A stretch of 22,559 bases of DNA from Fragilaria radians (GCA_900642245.1 CAAAJI010000003.1:664960-687518); one strand, 5' to 3'; counted from the first letter of the stretch, positions 10,202-19,110 are shown. The notes: generated by a model from the letters alone, not told the origin. Numbers and translations: made by a program.

Positions 10202-10362
10202 ACACTTAAATTGTTATTACTTAAATAAATCCTCTTAAACTATCGCTAAAAATATAGGTTCTCGCCACTGTTCTCACATTTAAAATCGCCAATCAATTCA
10301 CATACATTAAACTTAAACTTAATCCGTATTTGGGTTAAGAATATGAGGGATACACTCCAATA
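10185..10362 (-). repeat. 5' LTR of element C (178 bp)
   Basis: Partner of 6424-6601 with five differences, all single-base substitutions. In coding sense it starts TATTGGAG at 10362 and ends TTTTAACA at 10185. It would hold the element's promoter; I see no clear TATA box in it. Confidence 0.9.
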
Positions 10363-10368
10363 GTGACT
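10363..10368. repeat. Target-site duplication of element C, right copy (GTGACT)
   Basis: Exact repeat of 6418-6423. Joining the flanks with a single GTGACT gives an open frame through element B from a V-V-R-S-A-A segment into V-T-F-K-Q-D. Confidence 0.9.
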
Positions 10369-11480
10369 TGCTTGTTCCTATGCATAATGTCTGCTGCAGA
10401 TCTGACAACACTTCTATGTAATACAGTAGACTTGGGCATGAGACTTCAAGTATTTTACGCCATTCAGTTCTGCAGGAATTTGCCATGGACTGTGTGGTTC
10501 TGTCCATTGATCAGCAAGTATTAAGTCACGATGGATTTGACGGACGCGTTGACTCATTTCTGACTTTGCATTATCACGTTGTAGTGCAGATGGTATTCCA
10601 TTTTGCCGAATAAAGTCTAAATATACATCTGGAAATTCGAACTCTCTCTTCATTCCTGCAACAAATAAAGTTTTAGATGCCATACCAAAAAAACTTGTGC
10701 ACAATATTATCCCTCTATGGACTTGTCACTTGAAAAGTAAGTATCTGTGGCAATGACTTCGTTTAAACGTTTGTGTCGGAGCATCTGAAACCGGCTTTTG
10801 AGATGACGTCTCATATGATAATGAGTAGTAGACTTTGCTAATTGTGTAGTTTGCCGCAATGTGTTCTGTATGACATCATGTGGTCTAAACGCAAAATAGG
10901 GTGACAACCGTTCATAATCAATCCTACTAGGTAGTGCCTTACTATAGTGTGGATCTGTGTTTATGGGGGATGTATGGGTGACTTGAGCCTTCATGACTAT
11001 ATTGGGGCAAAATGTAAGCCTAACAGGTCTTCCAATTAACGTATTTTTGCTTGTGTCAGATGGATCATGAGGAAACAATTTCAAACTATTGGCATTGCAG
11101 GATTCAGTTTCAACAACTTGTGTAGAAAACTTATCAGCCATTTGATCACAGAATGAAGACGGATTCCATGGAGTATCTAATTGTGTTAAAAAAAATTGCT
11201 TGAATGATGTAAATTCTTCTTTAGTTGGCAATCGGTGTCTACATCCAGCTAAATCTAAAGGTATAGTGATGTCATCCTGATTAGTACTATCAGATACTTT
11301 CATTAGCTGAGTTCCTCCGTGTCTGTGACAAATTGAATCAATGATTACTCCATATTCTCTAAGTGGAAACTCTGACAACAAAGAATGGTTTGACGTTTCA
11401 TTATAGATACCTTCATTGATAACTTATAGAATTGATTGTCCATCTGGTAGATCTACTGCTGTAATTGCACTAACAATTAG
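10369..11480 (-). pseudogene. Copia integrase of element B
   Basis: From about 11480 the protease end reads into SAITAVDLPDG with a TAA, then LSEFPLREYGVIIDSICHRHGG opens the frame 11381-10707. Typical features are IPLDLAGCRHRLPT, WNPSS, PYFAFRPHDVIQ and RFQMLRHKRLNEVIATDTYF, which carries the first catalytic Asp. A TAA (10707-10709) plus a one-base slip in a T run follows. The next frame then gives FFGMASKTLFVAGM, LQRDNAKSEMS with the second Asp, and HSPWQIPAELNGVKYLKSHAQ with the Glu. All three acids survive. After KSHAQ (about 10435) the sequence jumps to a segment (TVLHRSVVRSAAD) that I expect roughly 100 residues later, so part of the C-terminal domain is deleted. Confidence 0.8.
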
Positions 11481-11490
11481 AAGGTTCTTT

Positions 11491-13879
11491 TTAATTTACA
11501 GTCTCATGATCAAAACCAACGACATTTGCTCTTCTGGAGTTATGCATGGATAACACGTCCCATCCTTTTCCTAAGACGCATGTGTCAGCACCACCGTCTA
11601 AAATACTAATATGATGTGTTTCCGGTAGAAAAAGTAAATTCATACATTTATCATACAAAGTATTGTTAATACTGATACTTGTATATACATTATGCTCCAA
11701 GTTCCATGTTTCATAATCAATATCTTGTTCTACAAATAGATTAGAACTTTTGACAGCATCTTCAAGGAAGTCATCAATAAAGCCATATGAATTTACTATT
11801 TGGCACTGGATTTCATCCTCCCCTTTCACTGCATTCTTAATCCTTGCGTATTGGTTGGGCATGTTGGAATCTGAGCTTGAATCACTAGTATCTCTTCCTG
11901 TACACTTGGTGGTATCTTTGAGGTTTGAATTGGATGACTTTTTCAACTTATCATATTCTAGCTGTTGACGTTTCCGTTCATTTAATAACCATTTCTTTGC
12001 CTCTAACGGAAGAGTCATCCAAATCTCAGGAGGTACCTGCGCAAGTTTACATACCATAGCAGTCTTGGAGGATTGTAAAACTTCCAACTCATCATCTGAG
12101 CATGTTGGATCTTGGATCTGCAGCTCATTAACTAGAAGTAAGACTTGCTTGATTTTATCTTTCTTACTAACACTGGTTGCTTGGCTTGTACTGTTTACTT
12201 GCCTTAAAAGCTTTTCTTTATTCTGCTGATCATGACGTATGGCATGTGATCTAAGGAAGTTGCAAATTTCTATAAAGGACTTATCTCTAACTAGTTCTTC
12301 AAAAACTGTATCCACCATACCAATATATTGTGCATTCTGAACAACTCGACGCTTCTTACTATCATCATCTTCCAATGTCTTTTGTCCAAGGAGAACAATT
12401 CCTGTAAAGGCATCTTTTAAGTCTTGGACCCATTTAAGTAATCCTCCCCTATAATGCCAGTGGAAAACGGTAGTGATGACATTTTCAAGTTTCTTGATCC
12501 TAACATTTCGATTACTATCCGTTTCATATTGGCAAACTAACTGATACCATGATCGGATGCCATCTTGTTTAACCCTATTTTCCATTAAGATCCTACGCCC
12601 TACTCCTCCTTGACATGTGCTCAATAATGCACCATATAATGCGCGTTTGTCCTTCTTAATTTGGGAGGCAGATGGTACTTCATCCAGGAAGTCTATGTAA
12701 CATTCGGTTCCTTTTTCAAAGTATGCTGCTTGAAAGTCTGAAAAAAAGATAACCCGCACCAATTTGTCCATAGTGTCCTTCAGCATTATTCCTAAAAACT
12801 TCAAAACGATCAAAACTTCCATCCCAAATGACTCTAGAATTAAGCATTTGACGTCTTTCATCATTTGCAGCTGTCCTAGCCATTGCCCTTGCCTTAATTG
12901 TATTCATAAAGGTATCAGGATGATCCGACATCTGATGGAGATCTTCATTTAGAAACTCTGGGTTCCCCTCCAACTGATCTGTAGGATTCTCATACTGCTC
13001 TTTAGCGCTTTTCCTATACCCATTAAAAGTCTGGAGGTGGAATAAATGCATGGTTGAGGTGCTTAGGATAATAGTCTAATGGGTTAAAAGACGTAGTGTC
13101 TTAAATCTAAGTGTAGACATCTTGCTGACATTAGATCCATTCTTCTTGGATCTTGTACTAACTGTAGACCCAATCAATGAGTCTTTTTTCCTCAAATCTT
13201 CTAAGTAATCCAATAGCTCCTTGCGTATTTGTAGAAAACACTTTGTGTAATGATGTTTCAACATTACCAGGTTATCTGTATCGAAAAACGAAATTTCCTC
13301 ACTGAATGTTGATGGAATCAGTTTCTCTGGAACTTCATCATGGTCTCCTACGCCGTTTGTTTCCTTGATTACCAGTTTGAAGCACTTTCCCAAGCATAGT
13401 ATCTTGATAATTGCATCCTGGAAATTGAGATCTCTTAACTCTTGACGTGAAACGAACTTGTGACATCATGTAAGACTTGATCAGAAAGTTGACTCATGTT
13501 TCTAATATTACAAAGATTCATTGACATGATCAAAAACCTTAAATCTTCATTTAACGTAATTAACTTAAATACGATTTTAACTCCTACAGAAGTCTGGAGA
13601 ACCCCAAAAAGACACCTTAGATGACGAATTGTTATTATTATCCTCATTATTGTCATAAGCTTCATATTTTACTTTCTTAGGAGCTCGGAGTTTAGCTAGG
13701 TTGGATTTCTCCAAAGATGGCGATGATTTCATAATTTTTGGGGCCCTGGATTCTTTAGAACTTACAGACCTCCTAGATGTTTGCAAGGGTTCTTTGCTCT
13801 TCAATCTTCATGACTTTCTGGGAACCTGCATGGTATCCCTTGGGTCATGAGAGACCTCTTTAGTTGATCTTGAACTCAT
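11491..13879 (-). pseudogene. Copia gag and protease of element B
   Basis: The start is ATG at 13879 (MSSRSTKEVSHDPRD), followed by an in-frame TGA at 13808-13810. A basic, serine-rich N-terminus (KSNLAKLRAPKKVKYEAY) comes next. After frame changes near 13600 and 13430 come ITLNEDLRFLIMSMNL and the stretch 13393-13076, then the capsid-like part YENPTDQLEGNPEFL. A further frameshift near 12730 leads to the long frame that ends at 11491. That frame contains YIDFLDEVPSASQIKKDKRALYG, a charged C-terminal part and the protease box ILDGGADTCVLGKGW (active-site Asp-Gly-Gly-Ala-Asp, about 11581-11600). No CCHC zinc knuckle is present in any frame I read. The first 45 or so residues of the 12864 frame are an out-of-frame shadow. 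Confidence 0.75.
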
Positions 13880-14221
13880 TTTAATGATGGTATATGCTTG
13901 ATATGGGAGGTTTATATTTAAATATGATGACGTTTCCGACATAAAAAATGACGGATTGGATACAAAAGAAGTGGTTTTTGATAAGCAAACAATGGATTTT
14001 ACTTAGTTGATGAAATTTTAGACTTAATGAAGATTTAATGAAGTTGACTTAGCAGGTAGAAATTGATGAAACTAGCCTTTTACTATTGAATTAAGGCCCT
14101 ATCCGTAGGCTCAAGTGTGCTTGCTGACCGTGGAAGTTGGATGATGTTGGCTGAAAATCTAGCATTAATTAAAACATTTGACCGAAAATAAAACTCTAAC
14201 TGACTAATCATTGATCTTGGA

Positions 14222-14402
14222 TTGGTAGTACACAACTGAGCCTGAGTAGTTTAAGAAAGTACAGCTTCAGTTGAACTTGAGTTGGTAGAAGGCAACCACA
14301 GCCTGAGTAGTCAAGAAGTACAGCTGCAGTTGAACTTGAAGGTTGGTAGAAGACAAGAGTGACCTGTGATGCCGGAAGTACAGTCACAATTGAACTTGAC
14401 AG
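14222..14402. repeat. Three tandem copies of a 60-61 bp unit
   Basis: Units start with TTGGTAG at 14222, 14282 and 14343 and end with TTGAACTTGA. The middle parts share AAGTACAG and, for the first two, GCCTGAGTAGT. The third copy is more diverged. Its place near a TATA box suggests a duplicated regulatory block of an LTR, but that is inference. Confidence 0.8.
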
Positions 14403-14525
14403 CTTGAAATCCCAGTAGACACTTCCAATGAAAGAACAGAAAAGAAAAACAGAAGACAGGAAGAGAGGAAGTAGGAGATCAAGCACAGACGATTGTTATC
14501 TCTGGGTCTGGACCATATTACCAGA

Positions 14526-14533
14526 TTTATATA
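14526..14533 (-). promoter_or_regulatory. TATA box, minus strand
   Basis: TATATAAA on the minus strand, about 650 bases upstream of the element B gag start. A flanking inverted pair CCGCT/AGCGG lies on its upstream side. It is a plausible core promoter for element B. Confidence 0.45.
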
Positions 14534-14607
14534 CCGCTTGGATGGGCCCTATGGGTGAGGGTAACGTATAGCGGTCAAACTCAAAAAAAAGTAACAGAGA
14601 GAGTGAA

Positions 14608-15106
14608 GTTTCAGATTTTGTGACCTTCCAGCAAAGATCACTGTGGATTCCAATGCCAGCTGCTTCACGTGTTTTAGTTCTGGTGCCAGCTCACCCGAAA
14701 TTGCGTAGTTTTGTCCGACTTTGCGCTTGGTCTATGTTTGTTAAATGGTATCATTTATATTTGATCTATTTTATGGATGTGATGAGGTCTAAACAACAGA
14801 TAATTGACTTCTAAGTCAATATATTTGGGATTGTCGATCTGTTTAGGAAATGAGGGAATTTAGAGGAAAAAATGCATGTGATAAGAAAAATTAGGAAAAG
14901 AAAACAAAAATAAATGTTTTAAGTGAGTGACTCTAAATCCAGGTTGCTGAGATTCCAATTAGGTAAAAATTGGTGAAGCAATCAAATGTGGGATGAATTG
15001 AGGAAAATTTCATCATGTGAGATGCAAATTTTCAGATGAAATTCTATAGCAGTAGTTAAAAATTAGAATTACAATCTCGTGAATTTTTAATCTTTTACTT
15101 TAGATT
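14608..15106. other. Non-coding stretch between elements B and E
   Basis: No coding homology in any frame. It is A-rich from about 14850 onward. It may include the upstream part of the 5' LTR of element E, but no LTR start or target duplication can be fixed because E's second LTR lies outside the window. Confidence 0.5.
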
Positions 15107-15277
15107 TGTTGTTTGGAAGCTTTCTTCAAGCTTCCCATTGCTACCAAACCAGAGTTTATCAACTCTACTCTTAATATCAAGGAAACTGCGGTAAAGTCCC
15201 TTGTTGCTGCCTTTTTTCTGTCTTTTTGACGCGTGATTGACCAATTTTGAGGTTCAGATTGGCTTTTATTTTTAACA
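15107..15277 (+). repeat. Probable 5' LTR (3' end) of element E
   Basis: The right edge at 15277 is inferred because ...TTTTTAACA followed by CGTTTTAAAACG mirrors the LTR-leader joint of element C (...TTTTAACA followed by CGTTTAAACG). A TGTT at 15107 would give a length of 171 bp, close to the 174 and 178 bp of the other LTRs here, but the left edge is a guess. The partner LTR is outside the window. Confidence 0.35.
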
Positions 15278-15306
15278 CGTTTTAAAACGACCGGTCAAGA
15301 ATAAAG
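15263..15306 (+). other. LTR-leader hairpin with palindromic loop, element E
   Basis: CTTTTATTTTT at the presumed LTR end (15263-15273) pairs with AAGAATAAAG (15297-15306), with one bulge and one wobble. The loop carries the perfect 12-base palindrome CGTTTTAAAACG (15278-15289), starting at the first leader base, and then ACCGGT. A TTGACC/GGTCAA pair (15237-15242 with 15293-15298) is an alternative fold. There is no TGG primer site after the LTR. It matches the arrangement in elements C and F. Confidence 0.45.
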
Positions 15307-15323
15307 TCTTTAAACCTTTCAAA

Positions 15324-16880
15324 ATGGACGTCCAGATGAAGATTTCGCCATTGTCAGGCCAGAAGAAGGATTGGGAAAGATGGTCTATCACCTTTCTCGC
15401 CAAATCAAGATTAAGAGGGTACAAGGATGTGTTGTTGGGTATTGAGGTTGTCCCCAACAAAGGAGGAAAGGATTATGATGCCTTTCTTTTGAAGAATGAT
15501 GTTGCATATGCCAAATTGTTGATCTCTTGTGAAGACAATTTGTGTTTTGAGCTGGTGAATGCCAGTAGGAGTGAACAGCTCCCTGAAGGTGATGCCCAGT
15601 TGGCCTGGTCGAATTTAATGTCTAAATTCGAACCAAAAACGAAGGCAAACTTGATACAAATGAAGAAAGAGTTCGTCCAAAATGTGTTGCCATTGGTTTC
15701 TCATGACCCAGATGTGTGGATCCAGAGTTTGGAGAACATGAAGAGAAGACTCCAGATTTTGGGCCACCAAATGTCAGAGATGGATTTAATCATCCATATT
15801 TTGCAGAATTTGCCGAAAGAGTATGAAACTACTCTAGAACTGTTAGAAAACGATCTAGAGAATGATGTGGCGACGTTGGATTGCGTGAAAGAGAAGCTGA
15901 GAACGAAGTTTGAGCGACTCCAGAGAGGCAAGTCTATGTCAGACAATGCCCTCTTAGCTGGGGATAAAATGAAGAATGTGCAGGGCAAGACCACTCAAGC
16001 TCCTAAAATCCAAGATGGAGCCTTGATGAATGGTGGAAAAGCTCAAGCCTACAAAGGATTGTGCACCTATTGTGGAATATATGGGCACAAAGCAAGTAAT
16101 TGCTTGAAGAGGCTGAATAAAGGTGCCCCGAATGCAAATAAAAACAAAAGCAGTGGAGACTCAAGTTATTTTCCCGGGATATGCTTTAAATGCAATAAAA
16201 AGGGCCACAAGTCTTTCGATTGTTCTGTGAAAGGCTCTGAAGAGGGTAGAATCACAAGTAGTGATAATGTGAATTGCACAAGTGCAAAGGAGATAGCTTT
16301 GGTAGGTTTTGAGAGTCAGGAAGGGCTCCAAAATCGAAATTTATGGGTTGGAGATACTGGTGCTACGTGCCATATGGTGTGTGATGATTCTAATCTGTTT
16401 GACTTTGAATCTGTTCAGGATGAAGTTGTGGTGGGAGATGGAAGACCTTTGAGAGTTGCGAAAAACGGAAAATTGAAGGTTATTTTTGCTAATTCTTCAG
16501 GCAAAACATCTGAATTCATCATGAATAAGGTGAAATTTGTGCCATCACTGAGAATGAACCTGTTTAGCCTCGTTGTGGGGATCAAAAAGGGCTGGAAACT
16601 GGAATCAGAAGGTGATAAACTGATTCTTTCCAAGCATGAGCATCAGATTTTGTTTAATAAACGTATCTTGATGGGTGAGAGTTTCCTTTTGTGTGCTGAA
16701 GAGTCCCTGAATGATCACTTAAATGTCTTAAGTGAGAGGAGGCAGATGAATCTGATTGATTTTCATCGAAAATTGGGGCATGCTTCCGAAAATGTGACTA
16801 AGAAAACTGCAAATAGGCTTGGAATCAAGCTTGTTGGTCCTCTCAAGTCTTGTGAAGACTGTATCTTGGGGAAAATTTGA
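15324..16880 (+). CDS. Gag, protease and integrase N-terminus of element E
   Basis: The frame is 518 residues. Start: ATG 47 bases after the presumed LTR end. The capsid-like part covers about residues 1-205 (WERWSITFLAKSRLRGYKDVLLG, AQLAWSNLMSKFEP, ILQNLPKEYE). Two CCHC zinc knuckles follow: CTYCGIYGHKASNC at about 248-261 and CFKCNKKGHKSFDC at about 288-301. The aspartic protease box is WVGDTGATCHM at about 342. The integrase zinc finger comes near the end, with HRKLGH and CEDC. It stops at TGA 16878-16880 just after the zinc finger, inside what should be continuous integrase. Downstream sequence goes on in the same frame, so this is a nonsense codon rather than a natural gene end. Gag packages the RNA and protease matures the particle. 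Confidence 0.85.
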   Translation: MDVQMKISPLSGQKKDWERWSITFLAKSRLRGYKDVLLGIEVVPNKGGKDYDAFLLKNDVAYAKLLISCEDNLCFELVNASRSEQLPEGDAQLAWSNLMSKFEPKTKANLIQMKKEFVQNVLPLVSHDPDVWIQSLENMKRRLQILGHQMSEMDLIIHILQNLPKEYETTLELLENDLENDVATLDCVKEKLRTKFERLQRGKSMSDNALLAGDKMKNVQGKTTQAPKIQDGALMNGGKAQAYKGLCTYCGIYGHKASNCLKRLNKGAPNANKNKSSGDSSYFPGICFKCNKKGHKSFDCSVKGSEEGRITSSDNVNCTSAKEIALVGFESQEGLQNRNLWVGDTGATCHMVCDDSNLFDFESVQDEVVVGDGRPLRVAKNGKLKVIFANSSGKTSEFIMNKVKFVPSLRMNLFSLVVGIKKGWKLESEGDKLILSKHEHQILFNKRILMGESFLLCAEESLNDHLNVLSERRQMNLIDFHRKLGHASENVTKKTANRLGIKLVGPLKSCEDCILGKI

Positions 16881-17697
16881 AAGAAGAACTTGAAAAAGTT
16901 TAGTGCTTCAAGATCAAAGATTCCAGGTGAGAGGATCTTGATTGACATCTCCTACATCAAAAAGGAGAGTCTGGGTGGCAAAAATACTTGGCTTTTGGTC
17001 GAAGATCAAGCAACAAGTATGAAGTGGAGCTACTTCATGAGGAGAAAAGGGGAGCTTATTCAAAAGATGCTGATCTTTATCAAGACTTTGAAAGCAAAAC
17101 ACCCCGAGAGTGTGGGATTTATCAGACTTGATAATGCAGGTGAAAATTTGGGTTTAAAGACTCAATTGGAACTGGAAGGGATTAATGTTAGCTTTGAATA
17201 CACAAGTCCCGAGACCCCAGAGCAAAATGGACAGGTAGAACAAAGTTTTGCTACTCTTTGGGGCAGAGTGAGAGCAATGTTGAATTGCTCAGGTGTCCCT
17301 CAAGAGATGAGAGACAAGTTATGGACAGAGTGTGCCTCTACAGCCACTCTTTTGAGCAATGTGATGTCTCGAAAAGATGGTAAGAGCCCATATGAATCCT
17401 TTTATGGAAATGAGGCTGGATACAGCCGAAATCTAAGGATTTTTGGTGAGGTTGAGATCAAACTAACCAAGTTGTATGGATTGCCTGACAAGTTGTCTAC
17501 CAAAGGCAACCACTGTTTGTTCCTTGGATATGCTGAAGATCATCCAAAGGACACCTACAGGGTGTTAGATCTGAAGAATATGTCTGTGATGTTGACAAGG
17601 AACATGAGATGGTTGGGGAAGACCCACGGTGAGTTTTTCGATGGTGAGGAGCCTAAAAACATCGAAAATACAGATTTGGAAAGCTCTGATGAGGAGG
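16881..17697 (+). pseudogene. Integrase core of element E, interrupted by element F
   Basis: It continues the upstream frame after the TGA. The core has ERILIDIS with the first catalytic Asp, GFIRLDNAGEN with the second, and PEQNGQVEQSFATLWG with the catalytic Glu; the Asp-to-Glu spacing fits the DD35E pattern. The C-terminal part has YESFYGNEAG, LFLGYAEDH and YRVLDL. An acidic hinge (SSDEE) leads towards RT and is cut at 17697 by the LTR of F. The frame appears to run to 17720, but its last residues are LTR sequence of F and not part of E. Confidence 0.85.
17693..17697. repeat. Target-site duplication of element F, left copy (GGAGG)
   Basis: GGAGG precedes the TGTTAGAG start of the left LTR and is repeated exactly at 22366-22370 after the right LTR. 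Five bases is the usual copia size. Confidence 0.95.
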
Positions 17698-17871
17698 TGT
17701 TAGAGTTAAGAATATTTTAGATGGGAATGGAATGGACCCCTGACTTAATTCGCCGGGATCCATTGCCATGTTTTGCGGTTTTTCCCGGGATATCGGTAAC
17801 CAAGTTTAAATAGCTTATAACTTATCTAAATCGGGTTTTTTCATCGCAATCGCAACTAGAGACTTCTAGCA
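17698..17871 (+). repeat. 5' LTR of element F (174 bp)
   Basis: TGTTAGAG ... TTCTAGCA. It differs from 22192-22365 at two positions (A versus G in TGGACCCC; C versus T in TTCGCCGGG), about 98.9% identity. It should contain promoter and transcript ends; TTTAAATAG near 17804 is a weak TATA candidate. Confidence 0.95.
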
Positions 17872-17910
17872 TACTTCGAAGTAATTTCAAAGAAGACCTA
17901 GTTGCAATTG
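17847..17910 (+). other. LTR-leader hairpin with palindromic loop, element F
   Basis: LTR bases CAATCGCAACTAG (17847-17859) pair with CTAGTTGCAATTG in the leader (17898-17910), 12 of 13 positions. CTTCT (17863-17867) pairs with AGAAG (17891-17895). The 23-base loop carries the perfect 12-base palindrome TACTTCGAAGTA (17872-17883), which starts at the first base after the LTR. No TGG primer-binding site is there. A palindrome displayed in a hairpin loop by the 5' LTR is how retroviral dimerisation signals look, but the function here is inferred. Confidence 0.65.
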
Positions 17911-17987
17911 ACTAAAGAGTATAAAAAGGAAGGAAAAAGGTAGAAATAAAGTTATCAAAAAAAAAATTAAAAAAAAATAAATAAAAA

Positions 17988-19110
17988 ATGGACGAAGAGA
18001 ATATCCGGATTAACCATAGCAATATTCCAACTTTCGACGGGAACTCTGATAGATTTCGTCTGTGGTGGACAAAGTTTAGGGCCTTTGGAATACTTTCTGG
18101 ATTTGGAGATGCTATTCAGGAGCGAATGGATCCAAATATGCCGGAATCAAGCGATTCGAGCATCGATCTGACTACCGATGAAGGTCGACGACAGAAGCTG
18201 GCAAAACGTCAAAACGACATGGCACTATTATGAAGGAATCGTTGGATTAATTAGCAGGTCAAGGACAGCGGAATGGCCGGATGGTCTTGCTTACCTTATT
18301 GTTGTTGGATTAATGAAAAAATTCAGACCTCTCGATACTATCTCTAAAGTTGAGATGAGGCAGAAGATGAATCGAATTACAATGCTGAAAGGGAGTGATC
18401 CTGCTCTCTTGTTTGAAAAATTAGCCATGATCGAAGAAAAGTACATGGCACCAGGAACAAAAATAGACGAAACCGACCTGATTGCAGTAGTTCTTGATGT
18501 CGCACCGGACGAATATCAGGCTGTTTTGACGAGTGAGCAGAGCAAAAGAGGCAACGAATTAACTCTCCAGGACCTCGAGATCATTATGAACCAGCACTGG
18601 AGGCAGTTGAACAGGCGAAAATCATCAAATAAACAAGAGGGTGGTGAAGTGTTACTTACCGCATTCTCCGGAACCTGCTTCCACTGTGGAAAGCAAGGAC
18701 ATAGGGCCAATGATTGCCATTCAAGAAACGGGAAGCCCTCCGAAACAAGAACCAGTCCAAGAATCTGTATCAATTGCAATAAAAGAGGTCACATTGCCAG
18801 AGATTGTTGGTTTAAAGAATCCAACAAGCATAAAAGGCCCCAGGGATTCATGAAGAAATCGAATAATTCAGCGGGACAGGCTGCTGCAATAACTGTCGAC
18901 AGCGTAGCCAGTAAGGAGTACTTGCTGGGCGCAATGGACTACGATATCCTCAACGATCCAGAGATTTGGATTGCTGACACCGCTGCTACCGTACACATGT
19001 CGTCTCATCGAAAAGGATTGGAAAATATCAAGAAACTAGTGCAAAACGACACGATAACAATGGGAAATGGAACCCAGGAAAGTGTCCAGGAAACTGCAGA
19101 TGTAGTTTGA
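17988..19110 (+). pseudogene. Gag and protease start of element F
   Basis: The start is ATG at 17988 after an A-rich leader (MDEENIRINHSNIPTFDGNSDRF is its first segment, here given only in part as a capsid-like N-terminus). The first frame runs to QNDMALL and meets a stop. A one-base shift near 18229 brings the next frame (GLISRSRTAEWPDGLAYL), which runs to 19110. This part has ILDVAPDEYQ-like capsid sequence, then two CCHC zinc knuckles, CFHCGKQGHRANDC (about 18673-18714) and CINCNKRGHIARDC. The protease box is WIADTAATVHMS (about 18967-19002). Apparent starts at 18178 and 18641 are not real. Two stops near 19108-19120 interrupt the protease. Confidence 0.8.

Larger units (their letters stand above)
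6424..10362 (-). mobile_element. Element C: chimeric copia element with two LTRs and a duplication
   Basis: It is 3,939 bp long and lies on the minus strand, inserted in element B just after the B segment encoding RNKQVTF. The LTRs (178 bp each) differ at five positions. In coding order it has 5' LTR (10362-10185), a palindromic leader, the gag N-terminal half (10075 to about 9646), then fragment D (about 9645 to 7200). Its own RNase H (about 7160-6615), a polypurine tract and the 3' LTR follow. Its own protease, integrase and RT are absent and it has two RNase H domains, so it is non-autonomous. The gag is homologous to that of element E (shared KDVLLG), placing C and E in one broad clade. 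Confidence 0.85.
4073..13879 (-). mobile_element. Element B: old CoDi-type Ty1/copia element, split by element C
   Basis: Read on the minus strand the order is gag (from 13879), protease (about 11600), integrase (11480-10435), linker, RT and RNase H (to 4073), which is the Ty1/copia order. Positions 6424-10362 are a foreign insertion (element C) flanked by GTGACT copies; without it the body is about 5.9 kb. The frame crosses the insertion site cleanly once C and one duplication copy are ignored. The coding sequence has many lesions. It carries stops at 13808, 10707, 5632, 5575 and 5362, several frameshifts, a deletion near 10435 and an altered RT active site. It is very like diatom CoDi elements in wording, by memory rather than by search. 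Confidence 0.85.
13880..14607 (-). other. Non-coding region upstream of element B, possible 5' LTR and leader
   Basis: No protein homology. In minus sense it contains a TATA box (14526-14533), a triplicated 60-bp unit and a TGTTAC start at about 14607, which is what a 5' LTR plus leader for element B could look like. The sequence beyond B's 3' end (3509-4056) does not match it, so a paired LTR is not shown. An AT-only 12-base palindrome lies at 13914-13925, 35 bases before the gag start. Confidence 0.35.

Noticed and set aside
14208..14486. A 92-codon open frame on the minus strand with a hydrophobic start
   Set aside because: It runs through the 60-bp tandem repeat, has no homology and no further support; it is likely chance.
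14620..14814. A 64-codon open frame on the plus strand
   Set aside because: Short, no motif, and in a non-coding region between elements.
15278..15289. Ordinary tRNA primer-binding sites after the LTRs
   Set aside because: No TGG and no match to the common initiator-Met site is seen after the LTRs of C, E or F.
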